Source of the DNA: Spirochaeta thermophila DSM 6578
Lineage (GTDB): Bacteria > Spirochaetota > Spirochaetia > Winmispirales > Winmispiraceae
Reading direction: 5' to 3'
NCBI RefSeq assembly: GCF_000184345.1
Contig: NC_017583.1
Span: 1,426,001 to 1,490,000 of the forward strand
Length of the DNA: 64,000 nucleotides
A program made the position numbers and the translations under genes. Positions within the stretch are counted from its first letter, which is position 1, and each line of letters opens with the position of its first letter. The notes beneath the pieces were generated by a model. That model worked only from the letters and a program-made list of their open reading frames with translations, did not search any database and was not told where the DNA came from. Shown here piece by piece: positions 33,519-43,145 of this stretch.

Positions 33519-34511
33519 ATGGATTTCGTAGCCGAGATGTGGAAGAAGGCCAAGGATCGCCAGCGAAGGCTCGTGCTCCCCGAAGGAACGGAAGAACGAA
33601 CCCTAAAGGCCGCACAGATCATCCGGAAACAGGGACTCGCTTCCCAGGTGGTCCTCCTGGGGGATCCCGGAGAGGTGGAGGCGAAGGCGCGCGAGGCAGG
33701 GGTCTCGCTCGAGGGCATCAGCGTGATGCAGCCGGGTGTGCCCGACGACCTCGAGGCCTTCGCGGAGGAATACCACCGGCTGAGGAAACACAAGGGGATG
33801 ACCAAGGAGACCGCCTACAAGGAGATCTGTGATCCCCTCCGATGGGGGGCCATGATGGTGCGTCTCGGCAAGGCAGACGCCATGGTGGCGGGGGCGGAGA
33901 ACTCCACGGGAAACGTCCTCAGGGCCGCCCTCACCATCATAAAGACGCGCGAGGGCATCAAGTACGCTTCGTCCTGCTTCGTGATGAAGATGAGGGACAC
34001 TTCCTGGGGGGTGGAGGGCCATCTCATCTTCGCGGACTGCGCCACCATTCCCGATCCCAGTCCGGAGCAACTCGCGGAGATCACCATCGCCTCTGCCGAA
34101 TCGTGCAGGAACTTCCTCAACGCCGAACCGGTGGTGGCCATGCTCTCGTTTTCCACCAAAGGATCCGCCCAGCATCCCCTGGTCGACAAGGTGGTGGAGG
34201 CCCTCACGCTCGTGCAGGCGAAGCGGCCCGACCTCGTGGTGGACGGAGAGCTCCAGGCCGACGCCGCACTGGTCCCGGAAGTGGGCAAGAAGAAGGCACC
34301 CGGTTCCCAGGTGGCGGGTCGCGCGAACGTGCTCATCTTCCCGGACCTCAATGCAGGGAACATTGGGTACAAGCTGGTCCAGCGGCTCGCAGGGGCAGAG
34401 GCCTACGGGCCGTTCCTCCAGGGGTTCGCGAAACCGGTGAGCGACCTGTCGCGCGGGTGCTCGGTGGACGACATCGTGAACACCGCGGCGGCCACACTCG
34501 CCCAGGACTAG
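33519..34511 (+). CDS. pta: phosphate acetyltransferase
   Basis: 330 residues, usual short Pta. Interconverts acetyl-CoA and acetyl phosphate in acetate fermentation. Features: [17 protein letters not shown], the [20 protein letters not shown] substrate loop and [12 protein letters not shown]. In-frame starts exist at 33468 (GTG), 33477 and 33498; ATG 33519 is preferred because AAGGAG and AAGG lie just upstream and the family usually begins close to this point. dapB follows after 10 bases. Confidence 0.93.
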   Translation: MDFVAEMWKKAKDRQRRLVLPEGTEERTLKAAQIIRKQGLASQVVLLGDPGEVEAKAREAGVSLEGISVMQPGVPDDLEAFAEEYHRLRKHKGMTKETAYKEICDPLRWGAMMVRLGKADAMVAGAENSTGNVLRAALTIIKTREGIKYASSCFVMKMRDTSWGVEGHLIFADCATIPDPSPEQLAEITIASAESCRNFLNAEPVVAMLSFSTKGSAQHPLVDKVVEALTLVQAKRPDLVVDGELQADAALVPEVGKKKAPGSQVAGRANVLIFPDLNAGNIGYKLVQRLAGAEAYGPFLQGFAKPVSDLSRGCSVDDIVNTAAATLAQD

Positions 34512-34521
34512 GGAGAAGACC

Positions 34522-35277
34522 ATGAAGGTGGTGCTGGTAGGCTACGGCCGGATGGGACGAGAGGTGGAACAGGTACTCAGGGAACGCGGGCACGAGGTCA
34601 CCTACCGGGTGGACCCCTCGGGCAGCGGCGACGCTCCCACCCTCACGCCTTCCCTCCTCTCCGGTGCCGACATGGCGATCGAGTTCTCACATGCCTCGAG
34701 CGTAGTCGCCAACTGTGGCATCTACGTGGAAACAGGAGTGCCGGCCGTGGTGGGGACCACGGGATGGACGGATCGTATCGAGGAAGTCAGGCGGATGGTG
34801 GGCGAAAAGATAGGATACCTCTGGGGGGCCAACTTCTCCATAGGAGCGCACCTCTTCTTCGCCCTCGCAGTCCATGCGACAAGGCTGACACACGCATTCC
34901 CCGAGTACGACGCCCTGGCGTATGAGATACACCACAGACGCAAGAAGGACTCACCCTCCGGCACGGCCCTCACGCTGGCGCAGAAGATCATAGAGGCAAG
35001 CAAGACCAAGAAGCGGGTGGTGATCGACCGACTCTCCCGGGCTCCGGAGCCCGATGAGCTCCACGTGGCCTCGGTACGCGGTGGTGAGGTGCCCGGAACC
35101 CACACCTTCATGCTCGACAGCGAGGCCGACACCGTGGAGATCACCCACCGGGCCCGGAGTCGGAGGGGGTTCGCCGTGGGGGCGGTGAGGGCCGCCGAAT
35201 GGCTCCTGGGACGAAAGGGGTTCTTCACGGTGGAGACGTTCATCGACGATATCTTCGGGGAGGTAGCCAATGTTTAG
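34522..35277 (+). CDS. dapB: 4-hydroxy-tetrahydrodipicolinate reductase
   Basis: 251 residues. NAD(P)-binding VVLVGYGRMGREV, AIEFSHASSV, VVGTTGWT, catalytic EIHHRRKKDSPSGTAL and the C-terminal DDIFGEV. Second step of lysine/diaminopimelate synthesis after DapA. Ends 8 bases inside dapA. Confidence 0.95.
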   Translation: MKVVLVGYGRMGREVEQVLRERGHEVTYRVDPSGSGDAPTLTPSLLSGADMAIEFSHASSVVANCGIYVETGVPAVVGTTGWTDRIEEVRRMVGEKIGYLWGANFSIGAHLFFALAVHATRLTHAFPEYDALAYEIHHRRKKDSPSGTALTLAQKIIEASKTKKRVVIDRLSRAPEPDELHVASVRGGEVPGTHTFMLDSEADTVEITHRARSRRGFAVGAVRAAEWLLGRKGFFTVETFIDDIFGEVANV

Positions 35278-36151
35278 AGGCGTGTTCACCGCACTCATCA
35301 CACCGTTCAACAAGGACGGTTCCGTGGACTACGGCGCCCTCAGGGACCTGGTGGAGATCCAGATCGCCGGAGGGGTGAACGGACTCGTTCCTGTGGGTAC
35401 CACGGGGGAAAGTCCCACGGTGACCCATGAGGAGAACGTGAAGATCGTGGAGGTGGTGGTCGATCAGGCGAAGGGAAGGGTCCCTGTGATCGCAGGGACG
35501 GGATCCAACTGCACCGACGAGGCCATCCAGATGACGAAACGGGCCAAGGAGATAGGAGCAGATGCGACGCTCCAAGTGGCTCCCTACTACAACAAGCCGA
35601 ACCAGGAAGGCTTCTACCGTCACTTCGTGACGATTGCCGAGACGTGTGAGCTCCCCGTGATCGTCTACAACATCCCCGGCCGCACGGGCAAGAACGTGGA
35701 ACCCGAAACCATCCTCCGTCTCGCCGGACATCCGCTCATCGCAGGGGTGAAGGAGGCGAGCGGGAGTATGGCCCAGGTCATGGAGATCATCGCCAAACGG
35801 CCGGACGGGTTCGCGGTGCTCTCAGGTGACGACAACCTCACCCTTCCCATCGTGGCACTGGGAGGAGACGGCGTGGTCTCGGTGGCGAGCAATCTCGTCC
35901 CCGGGAGGATGAGCGCCTTCGTGAAGGCCCTGCTCGAGGGGCGCATGGAGGAAGCCCGGCGCAGACACTACGAACTGCTGCCTCTCTTCAAGGCGATCTT
36001 CATAGATACCAACCCCATCCCCGTCAAGTACGCCATGACCCTCCTCTCCTCCCTCTCCATCCAGGAGGTCTACCGTCTTCCGCTCTGTCCCCTGGCCGAG
36101 GACAAGAAACGACTTGTCAAAACCGTGCTCGAGGACCTGGGTATCATCTAG
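35270..36151 (+). CDS. dapA: 4-hydroxy-tetrahydrodipicolinate synthase
   Basis: 293 residues. FRGVFTALITPFNKDGSVD, LVPVGTTGESPTV, Tyr in PYYNKPNQEGFYRHF and Schiff-base Lys in IAGVKEASGSM identify DapA, which condenses pyruvate with aspartate semialdehyde. pta-dapB-dapA are co-directional. Its 3' end overlaps the rsmA 3' end by 8 bases, so no separate terminator lies between them. Confidence 0.95.
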   Translation: MFRGVFTALITPFNKDGSVDYGALRDLVEIQIAGGVNGLVPVGTTGESPTVTHEENVKIVEVVVDQAKGRVPVIAGTGSNCTDEAIQMTKRAKEIGADATLQVAPYYNKPNQEGFYRHFVTIAETCELPVIVYNIPGRTGKNVEPETILRLAGHPLIAGVKEASGSMAQVMEIIAKRPDGFAVLSGDDNLTLPIVALGGDGVVSVASNLVPGRMSAFVKALLEGRMEEARRRHYELLPLFKAIFIDTNPIPVKYAMTLLSSLSIQEVYRLPLCPLAEDKKRLVKTVLEDLGII

Positions 36152-36986
36152 TCCCCTGCTCCTTCCACAGCGCGTGGATGCGATCGAGGGGGAGCTGCTC
36201 CGCCCTGAGGGTAGGGTCTATCCCTACCCTCTCGAGGAGCGAACCCACCTCCTCCACTCCCTCTGCCCCCAACGGTGACCGAAGGAGTACGTTCTTCAGC
36301 ATCTTCCTGCGGTATCTGAAGAGGTTCCAGACGAACGAGAGGAACGAGGGAATGTCTTCCTGCGACACCGGAGAGGTGACGGGATGGAGGCGGAGGACGG
36401 AGGACCAGACTTTCGGCCGGGGATAGAAGGCCGTAGGAGGCACGTGGAAGAGCAGTTCACAACGATAGAAGGTACCCACGATCACGGAGAGGGCTCCGTA
36501 TGCCGGGCTCCCCACCGAGGCGGCCATGCGTTCCGCCACCTCTCTCTGGACCATGAAGACCTGGGGGACCACGAGTCCACCTTCGAGAAAGTCGAGGATG
36601 ATGCTCGTGGCGACGTTGTAGGGGAGGTTCCCCACCACCCGGTGTGGGACACGTCTCTGGTACACGGTGCGCCATGTGTCCCGCACATCGCCTTCCACGA
36701 TGGTGAGCGGCGCCTCGCCGAACTCCTCTCTGAGGATCGAGACGAATCCCCTGTCGATCTCGAAGCCCACCACCTCCACTCCCTCGTCGAGGAGATGGGC
36801 GGTGAGGGCGCCTATCCCCGGCCCGATCTCCCAGACCTGCTCCCCGGGATGGAGATCGAGGGCCCGCACGATCCTCCTGAGCACGTCGTCCCGCACGAGG
36901 AAGTGCTGGCCGAACCGCTTCAAGGCGCGGAGCCCGTGGCGTGCCATGAGCTCCCTCATCCGGATGGGGTACGAGGTCTCACCCAC
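36144..36986 (-). CDS. rsmA: 16S rRNA dimethyladenosine transferase
   Basis: 280 residues. FGQHFL near the N-terminus, VWEIGPGIGALTAHLL SAM motif, and the catalytic NLPYNVATSI are typical of KsgA/RsmA, which dimethylates two adenines at the 3' end of 16S rRNA. The GTG start (36986) has GGGGAGGGG 8 bases upstream and overlaps the comEC stop by 8 bases; ATG 36959 is an alternative. Confidence 0.93.
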   Translation of the reverse strand: MGETSYPIRMRELMARHGLRALKRFGQHFLVRDDVLRRIVRALDLHPGEQVWEIGPGIGALTAHLLDEGVEVVGFEIDRGFVSILREEFGEAPLTIVEGDVRDTWRTVYQRRVPHRVVGNLPYNVATSIILDFLEGGLVVPQVFMVQREVAERMAASVGSPAYGALSVIVGTFYRCELLFHVPPTAFYPRPKVWSSVLRLHPVTSPVSQEDIPSFLSFVWNLFRYRRKMLKNVLLRSPLGAEGVEEVGSLLERVGIDPTLRAEQLPLDRIHALWKEQGTR

Positions 36987-38397
36987 GAGCCGCCCCTCCC
37001 CATGGGATGGATCTGCATACGAAGGGCATCGCCACTGCTCCCATGAGAAGCAGTATACCCGGGAAAGGCCCCGGAAGTGAAGGAAGACCGCCCCAGGCCT
37101 CCACCACCCACAGGAACACGGAGAGCAGGGTCCTATGGGCCCCGGCGAGGAGCGTGCCTCCCAGGGCCTCGAGAGCGACTCTCGCAATACCCAGGAGGAG
37201 GAATCCTGCCGCGCAGGGTACGATGAAGAGACCCGAGAGGAGGCCCTGGAGGGGGAGGGAGGAGAAGACGAGCGAGACCACGGGTGCCGTACCGAGGAAG
37301 GCTCCTGCGCCCACCGAAAGGGGCACGGCGAGGAGGTCCGGCAGGAACCGGATCACCACGGTCCGAAGGAGGGGAGCGAGAAAGACGATGCCCGCAAAGG
37401 CCGTCATGGAGAGCATCCCGCTGAGGGAGAAGAGTGCACGAGGGAGGAAGAGCACCATGAAGAGGAGCAGAGTCCCCAGGAGGGAGGGAGCGGGGATCTT
37501 CCGGGGGAGGAGGAACAGCGAGAGGCCCACCAGCAGGGATGCGCGGAGGAGCGAGGGATAGGGGCCTACGAACCACACGTAGATCCAGAGCCCGGCCGCC
37601 GCCGCGAAGGGCTTCCAGGACGATCCGGGGAGGGGGCGCAGGAGCAGGGCGAGAAGGCCGACGATGATCCCCGCGTGGAGGCCGGAGAGGGCGAGCACGT
37701 GGAGTGCCCCGGCCTCCCTGAACCGCTCGTAGAGGGGTGTGGGGATGAGGTGCCTGTCACCGAGAAAGAGGGCGGTGAAGAGGGCAGCGCACTCGGGTTC
37801 CCAGCGGGAGAGGAGGCGCCGGACCCTCTCCTGCGCCTCCGCCCTGAGCCGTGCGACCGGCGATGTCCAGCCCTGGAACTCGAGACGTCCCCTCAGAGCC
37901 CCGTCGTCGGCATATCCTTCCAGGCCCCCCTCCACCTCCATCCCCCTCCAAAACGGCCCCTCGGGACTCCTGAAGAGACATCGGAGTCGTGCCGCAGTCC
38001 GGCTGGTGTCTCTCCCCTCCACCCCATGCACCGAGAGCTCCGTCTCCCACCAACGACCCCGCCATCGTGAGTCCTCCACCACCACCCCCTGTACACGTGT
38101 GATACGATCCCTCGGAAGGCCCAGATATCCATTCCCCTCCGCCACACGCCACCCCAATCCCCCGAAAATGCCGATCGCGAGGAATACGGTGACGAGAAAA
38201 ATGCGCCTGTCCATGAGGGAAGAGGCGAGGCCATACGAAGCCAGCACGATCCCTGCCATGAAGGATCCCGGAACACCGAGGAGGGGGAACGTGACCCACA
38301 GAAAGAGCCAGCCCCCTGTGACGAGGAGGCCGGCCCACAGTGTCCCGTATGCTGCAACCTCAATCGTTGAGGGCCTGCATGGCTTCCCGTGCTGCAT
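36979..38397 (-). CDS. comEC: ComEC/Rec2-type DNA channel protein without MBL domain
   Basis: 472 residues. N-terminal membrane segments, a beta-rich DUF4131/OB-like part (about 70-180), then the competence domain with ALFLGDRHLIP, ALHVLALSGLHAGIIVGLL and GPYPSLLRAS and many membrane helices. The C-terminal metallo-beta-lactamase nuclease domain of full ComEC is absent; the protein stops after the helices. It would let single-stranded DNA cross the inner membrane. The ATG lies 38 bases inside the upstream gene. Confidence 0.88.
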   Translation of the reverse strand: MQHGKPCRPSTIEVAAYGTLWAGLLVTGGWLFLWVTFPLLGVPGSFMAGIVLASYGLASSLMDRRIFLVTVFLAIGIFGGLGWRVAEGNGYLGLPRDRITRVQGVVVEDSRWRGRWWETELSVHGVEGRDTSRTAARLRCLFRSPEGPFWRGMEVEGGLEGYADDGALRGRLEFQGWTSPVARLRAEAQERVRRLLSRWEPECAALFTALFLGDRHLIPTPLYERFREAGALHVLALSGLHAGIIVGLLALLLRPLPGSSWKPFAAAAGLWIYVWFVGPYPSLLRASLLVGLSLFLLPRKIPAPSLLGTLLLFMVLFLPRALFSLSGMLSMTAFAGIVFLAPLLRTVVIRFLPDLLAVPLSVGAGAFLGTAPVVSLVFSSLPLQGLLSGLFIVPCAAGFLLLGIARVALEALGGTLLAGAHRTLLSVFLWVVEAWGGLPSLPGPFPGILLLMGAVAMPFVCRSIPWGGAARG

Positions 38398-39562
38398 TCT
38401 TTATCCGGGCGGGATAGTTGAGGAAGGTGGTGTAGAGGAGGCTGTTGTAGGCGACCTTCCTCCCCAGGTTCTTGAGATTTTCGATCACCGCAAGGGTGAT
38501 CTGGATGTCGTAGTGGAGACTCCGCTCGGTGTAGGTATTGATGAGGTCGAGGTAGGCGGTGAGCCGTTCCGCGGCCTCGTCGGTATCCATGGCACCGAGG
38601 AGAGCCACGGCTTCGGCCACGGCACTCCGCGGCGCGATCCCTCTGTCGTACTCGAGGAGGGTGAGGTTGAAGTGATCGATGGCCACCGGAGTGAAGCTCC
38701 CTTCAGGAGGGTTCTCCACCAGGAAAGAGGCGATGCGGTACCGCCACATGCTCACCTGCTTGAGGGGCGCGGGAAGGGCCTTTATGACCTCGATAGCCAC
38801 TTCGAGGGCCTTCTCCGCCACCCTCCTGTGCTGTTCCTCGGTGAGGGCAGGGGCCGTGGTGAAGACCTCGTAGATCTTCTCCCGGACTTCCTGTTGTTCC
38901 CTCTCCATCATCCGCCCGAGACCGTCGACCACATCGACGTCCCCGAGTGAGAGGAGGGCCTGGAACGCCTTCTGGGTGATGGTCTGCGAGTACTGGACCA
39001 GGATCGTATGGACAAGGGGATCGAAGGACGCAGGATCACCTATGACCGCGAGTGCGTCCATGCAGGCCTCGAGCACCTGCCTGTCGCGCTGGACCCCTGA
39101 GACGAGGGCGCCCGCGTTCTGTTCCTGCAACCACCTATGGACTCCCTCCATGACCGGATCGCCCGGCCGTACGATCTTCTGGAGGGCCTTAAAGATGGAG
39201 ACTCGGAGGGTGGTCTCTTCGTCGGCCTCGAAGAGGGTCCACAGGTCGAGGGCGGCCGGGGCATAGGCGGTCTCGTCGACCCCCCGGACTGCGAGAGCGG
39301 CGAGTTCCCGGAGGGCAGGATCGCCTTTGAGCTTGTCCCTCTGGTTGACCACATAGGTGAGGGCGTCCTTGTAGAGGGGGCCGAAGTCGGTCCTCCCCAG
39401 TTCGAGGGCGTCGGTGACGATCTGGACCTTCACCGGAAGGGAGGCGTTCTGGAACTGCTCCCGGTAGGTCGCGAGCTCCCCGCTCTCGGCGGCTTCCTGG
39501 GCACCTGCCGACCCTGTGACAAAGAGAAAAAGCCCTGTCGCAAAGGCGAGTATCTTTTTCAT
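38360..39562 (-). CDS. secreted HEAT-like helical repeat protein
   Basis: 400 residues with a signal peptide (ILAFATGLFLFVTGSAGAQ) and an all-helical body of HEAT/ARM-like pairs, for example LRELAALAVRGVDETAYAPA, VLEACMDALAVIGDPASFDP and KAFQALLSLGDVDVVDGLG. Start has AAGGAG upstream. Unknown function in the periplasm or envelope; similar proteins are common in spirochaetes. Confidence 0.75.
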   Translation of the reverse strand: MKKILAFATGLFLFVTGSAGAQEAAESGELATYREQFQNASLPVKVQIVTDALELGRTDFGPLYKDALTYVVNQRDKLKGDPALRELAALAVRGVDETAYAPAALDLWTLFEADEETTLRVSIFKALQKIVRPGDPVMEGVHRWLQEQNAGALVSGVQRDRQVLEACMDALAVIGDPASFDPLVHTILVQYSQTITQKAFQALLSLGDVDVVDGLGRMMEREQQEVREKIYEVFTTAPALTEEQHRRVAEKALEVAIEVIKALPAPLKQVSMWRYRIASFLVENPPEGSFTPVAIDHFNLTLLEYDRGIAPRSAVAEAVALLGAMDTDEAAERLTAYLDLINTYTERSLHYDIQITLAVIENLKNLGRKVAYNSLLYTTFLNYPARIKNAAREAMQALND

Positions 39563-39582
39563 CGTCCTGCTCCTTACTAGAG

Positions 39583-39611
39583 AGAGTAATGGGAAAAGTG
39601 TGGAATTTCAA
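39583..39611 (-). promoter_or_regulatory. possible promoter of the HEAT-like gene
   Basis: TTGAAA (39611-39606), 17-base spacer and a weak TACTCT (39588-39583) on the minus strand. Confidence 0.25.
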
Positions 39612-40681
39612 CCGTTTTTTCGAGATACGTCCGTTCCGGGAGCGGGAGAGACCGGAGGTCTGCCCTTCCCCCCTTCCTCTACATCGAAGACTTTGTAGAC
39701 GTGGGTGAGTATGGTGTTCTTCATCTTCCGTGAGAGCGGTACGCTCTGGATGTGGAGGATGGACTGGTGGGTCTTCTTCTTGTACGAGACCCCCTTCACC
39801 ATGCCGCACATGACGATCAGGTCCTCCCCGAGGCGGAACTGGATCTTCACGGGGATACCGGGCTTCGCGCGCCCTCCCACCAGGACCGCGGCCCCGTCTT
39901 CGGAGACGTCCACCATACGACACTTGAAGCCTCCCATCTTCTCCGGTTCCTCGCTCGCCTGATGGATGTCCTTGAGAGGGAAGATGAGAGCCGGAACGGC
40001 TATGGGGAGGCGTATCGACTTGCGCTTCTGGGTTCGGACGAGTTCCTCGGCGTGATCGATGTGGAGGATCTCGAACTTCCTCTCCTTGAAGTCGCCGAGC
40101 ACCCTGCTCGTGAAGAAATACCCGGCATCGTCCTTTCGCCAGAAATAGACGTGTATCTCCCTTCCCATCCAGGAGAAATCGGGAGGAATCGGGTGAGGAC
40201 TCTGGGGATAGCTTATGGCGATGTACTTTCTCATGTTCTCCACCACGGAACTGGTGAAGATGCGCCCTCTCATCTCGGGGAGGATGATCCTGAGAATCTG
40301 TCCCGCCTCTATCTCTCGTGTGCTCCTCAATCCCAGGCGGTACTTGGGGAGGCTGAACTCCACCCGCTTTCGGTAGTCGAAGAGCCGGCCTATGTACTCT
40401 ATGGAGTGCGGATCGTGCTCCCGCCCCTGGTTCCTGAACTTGACGATGGTGTTCCGTATACAGAGGTTGAGGGTCTTCTCCGACCAGAAGAGGGCCGTGG
40501 GATCCTTGAGGTGGTTGTCCACGGCAAGACGCCTGAGGAGATTGAGGTCACTGAAGGAGAATCCCGCCTCTTTCCCTTCCACGTAGAACTTGATCCAGGG
40601 AAAGGTGAACCCGCCCATCCTCTGGAACCCGATGAGGAAGGCGAAGAGGGAGATGCCCATGATGATGAAGAACACGGTCAT
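39608..40681 (-). CDS. membrane-anchored PilZ-domain c-di-GMP receptor
   Basis: 357 residues. One N-terminal membrane helix (1-18), a central domain of unknown type, a YcgR-like segment (about 125-210) and a C-terminal PilZ domain with RKSIR (the RxxxR c-di-GMP loop) and DVSEDGAAVLVGG (DxSxxG). Likely links c-di-GMP to motility or envelope functions. Divergent from the CPBP gene. Confidence 0.88.
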   Translation of the reverse strand: MTVFFIIMGISLFAFLIGFQRMGGFTFPWIKFYVEGKEAGFSFSDLNLLRRLAVDNHLKDPTALFWSEKTLNLCIRNTIVKFRNQGREHDPHSIEYIGRLFDYRKRVEFSLPKYRLGLRSTREIEAGQILRIILPEMRGRIFTSSVVENMRKYIAISYPQSPHPIPPDFSWMGREIHVYFWRKDDAGYFFTSRVLGDFKERKFEILHIDHAEELVRTQKRKSIRLPIAVPALIFPLKDIHQASEEPEKMGGFKCRMVDVSEDGAAVLVGGRAKPGIPVKIQFRLGEDLIVMCGMVKGVSYKKKTHQSILHIQSVPLSRKMKNTILTHVYKVFDVEEGGKGRPPVSPAPGTDVSRKNG

Positions 40682-40749
40682 ACATTACCCTTTTCGACGT
40701 ATCGCGTGGTATCCTTGATGCTTACGAGAATTCCTGTTATGACCTTCAC

Positions 40750-41418
40750 GTGGGACGCCTACAGCGCCTGGTCCTCGCGGAGATGGGGGTCCTCCTCCTT
40801 CTCCTCGTCCCGGGGTATGCATCGCAGTATGCGGTGGGCCCCGATCCTATCAGTGTAACACTTTCTCCCGATTTTGTCCTGGTCTACGGGCTGGGAGCGC
40901 TCCCATTGATGACCCTGGTGCTCTTCCTCAGGAAGGTCATGGTCCGCTGGGGCGTGCCTCCCTTTCCCGTTGGGGGGGTGAGGGAAGTGCGTCCCGGCCG
41001 GGTCCTGGTCACCCTCCTGGGGATGGGAGTGCTGGTGGGATCGTGGGCACTCGTCTTCCAGGATATCCGGCCGGACGAGGTGCTCCCTTTCCGGATGACG
41101 TCGTCCTTCTTTCCCCTCTGGGCCTTCCTCTTCTCGCTGATCACGGGGTACTGGGAGGAGGTGGTCTTCCGTGGGTATGTCATGGGTCGTCTCACGGTAC
41201 TGGGTGCGCCGGGCTGGGTGGCGACGGGTCTTTCCGCACTCCTGTTCGCCATGGGACACCTCTACGAGGGAGGGTGGTACGGCGGGGGGTTCACCTTCCT
41301 CCTGGGTCTCTTCCTGGGGGTTCGGTACGCCCGAGGCGGCAACATACACGAGGTGGCGTGGGCCCATGCCCTCTACAACATGGGCGTGCTCGCGCTCCTG
41401 TGGCTCGGGGGTCGGTGA
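40750..41418 (+). CDS. CPBP-family intramembrane metalloprotease
   Basis: 222 residues, several membrane segments. Active-site motifs of the CAAX-protease/bacteriocin-processing family: WEEVVFRGYVMGR, FAMGHLY and AWAHALYNMG. Substrate unknown. The start is uncertain: GTG 40750 gives the full frame, ATG 40783 is possible; neither has a good ribosome site. Confidence 0.8.
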   Translation: MGRLQRLVLAEMGVLLLLLVPGYASQYAVGPDPISVTLSPDFVLVYGLGALPLMTLVLFLRKVMVRWGVPPFPVGGVREVRPGRVLVTLLGMGVLVGSWALVFQDIRPDEVLPFRMTSSFFPLWAFLFSLITGYWEEVVFRGYVMGRLTVLGAPGWVATGLSALLFAMGHLYEGGWYGGGFTFLLGLFLGVRYARGGNIHEVAWAHALYNMGVLALLWLGGR

Positions 41419-41447
41419 GAGGATGTGCGGTCCGGAAAGGCTTGATT

Positions 41448-41494
41448 TTTTTAGTCATAAATATAATATTTTTCCTATATTTATCACGAGGAGG
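41448..41494 (+). promoter_or_regulatory. AT-rich promoter region and ribosome site of the thioredoxin gene
   Basis: A 40-base AT-rich island contains TATAAT (41462-41467) but no well-spaced -35; TTGATT at 41442 is only 14 bases away. GAGGAGG (41488-41494) sits 5 bases before the ATG. Confidence 0.45.
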
Positions 41495-41499
41495 TCTTC

Positions 41500-42102
41500 A
41501 TGAGGTGGTGGGCGATGGTGTTGGTGCTCTCCCTTGCGACGATGGGGTGCAGTGAGCAGCAGTCGGAATCCCAGAAGCAGGCGACCGGGGTGGGGCAGAA
41601 GGCTCTCGAACGGGTGAGCGTCTCGATGGAGGAGTCGTTGGAGGGGTATCTCGCACGGGCGGGGTTCAGTACGCCGTCCACCCCGGTACCCGCGCCGGAG
41701 TTCATGCTCCCCCTGCTCGAGGGGGGACAGGTCTCGCTCTCGGATTACAGGGGTAAGGTGGTGCTCCTCAACTTCTGGGCCACGTGGTGCCCGCCGTGCC
41801 GTATGGAGATGCCGTCGATCGAAACCATGGTGAGGGCGCTTAAGGGAGAGGATGTGGTCTTCCTCGCGGTGGATGTGCAGGAACAGAGGAGCCAGGTGAG
41901 CTCGTTCATCAAGGAGAACGGGTACACCTTCCCCGTGCTTCTCGATGCCACGGGTCAGGTGGCGCGCATGTACGCGGTGTCGGGGATCCCCACCACCTAC
42001 TTCATCGATAAAGAGGGGAACGTGAGGGGGAAGCTCGTGGGGGCGCGTAACTGGGATGCCCAGGTGGTCTACGAGGCGATCAAGAGGGTCCTCGCGGAAT
42101 GA
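41500..42102 (+). CDS. TlpA-like thioredoxin lipoprotein
   Basis: 200 residues. Lipobox SLATMGC (Cys about 17) followed by a Gln/Ser-rich spacer, then a thioredoxin fold with FWATWCPPCRMEMPS and the cis-proline loop SGIPTTYFID. Extracytoplasmic disulfide reductase. Overlaps ccdA by ATGA, so CcdA most likely supplies its electrons. Confidence 0.92.
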   Translation: MRWWAMVLVLSLATMGCSEQQSESQKQATGVGQKALERVSVSMEESLEGYLARAGFSTPSTPVPAPEFMLPLLEGGQVSLSDYRGKVVLLNFWATWCPPCRMEMPSIETMVRALKGEDVVFLAVDVQEQRSQVSSFIKENGYTFPVLLDATGQVARMYAVSGIPTTYFIDKEGNVRGKLVGARNWDAQVVYEAIKRVLAE

Positions 42103-43043
42103 GCGGGATCGCGGTGCTCCCTCTGGCCCTCCTTGGAGGGGTGCTCTCCTTCCTCTCACCGTGTGTGCTCCCGATGGTGCCGGTGTACCTCTCCCTCGTC
42201 TCGGGGGTGTCGGTACGGTCGATCGGTGAGGAACGGGGGGCGGTGCTCCGTGCGGCGCTGGGGTTCGTGCTGGGGTTCTCGATCGTGTTCGCGGTGCTGG
42301 GGTTCGTGACCTCCCGGCTGGTGGGGTTCTTCTCCCTGGACTGGGTGCGCTGGGTCTCGGGTGGGCTCGTCATCCTGTTCGGGATCCACACGGCGTTCGA
42401 TCTGGTCCCGGGGTTGAACGTGGAGCGAAGGGTACACGTGAGGGCCCGGGCGGGGTTCATCCAGGCGGTGGTCCTGGGGCTGGCCTTCGGGGCGGGGTGG
42501 AGTCCGTGCGTGGGGCCGATCCTGGCGGGGATCCTGGTGCTCGCGGGTCAGGCGCAGGGGGCGGGGACGGCGATCGGAGCACTCCTCCTCTACGCGGTCG
42601 GCCTGGGGGTGCCGTTCCTCCTGGTGGCGGTGTTCTTCGAGCGGCTCGAGGGGGTGCTCTCGTTCTTCAAGCGCCACGCCACGGGGGTGAGGCTGGTCTC
42701 GGGGGGGTTCCTGGTGGGGGTAGGGGTGCTCATCGTGACGAACCGGGTGTTCGTGCTCAACGCCGCGCTCTCGGGATGGGCCCTCGGGCTCTACGACGCG
42801 GCCCGGTCGTTCCGGGAGGCGCACCCGGTGATCGCCCGGCTCGGGGCGGGTGGGGTGCTGGTGCTGCTGGGGGGGATGGGGGTCTGGCGCGGGCTCGTGC
42901 GGAGGAGCCGAGGACGAGGCGGATGGGTGTGGGGCGTGGCCGTGGGTGGGGTGCTGGGGGTGCTGGGCGCGTTGGGGATGGGGGGCGTGTGGGATCCGGG
43001 TGCGACGGTGGTGTGGGTGCTGGGGGGAGGCGCCACGTTCTGA
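42099..43043 (+). CDS. ccdA: CcdA-type transmembrane electron carrier
   Basis: 314 residues with six core membrane helices and an extra C-terminal pair. The two redox cysteines are in LSFLSPCVLP and AFGAGWSPCVGP, as in CcdA/DsbD. It moves electrons from cytoplasmic thioredoxin to the lipoprotein encoded just upstream. The gene is extremely G-rich on the coding strand. The C-terminal helices after about residue 225 are not part of the core family. Confidence 0.9.
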   Translation: MSGIAVLPLALLGGVLSFLSPCVLPMVPVYLSLVSGVSVRSIGEERGAVLRAALGFVLGFSIVFAVLGFVTSRLVGFFSLDWVRWVSGGLVILFGIHTAFDLVPGLNVERRVHVRARAGFIQAVVLGLAFGAGWSPCVGPILAGILVLAGQAQGAGTAIGALLLYAVGLGVPFLLVAVFFERLEGVLSFFKRHATGVRLVSGGFLVGVGVLIVTNRVFVLNAALSGWALGLYDAARSFREAHPVIARLGAGGVLVLLGGMGVWRGLVRRSRGRGGWVWGVAVGGVLGVLGALGMGGVWDPGATVVWVLGGGATF

Positions 43044-43145
43044 ACGGTCGCCCCCCGGAAGGCGGGATTCCTGAGGGTGGTGAGGCGAGGCCGGGAGGTG
43101 TCCCGCCCGCCGGTAGGAAGAGGAGTGAGGAGGGTGGCGGTCCGG

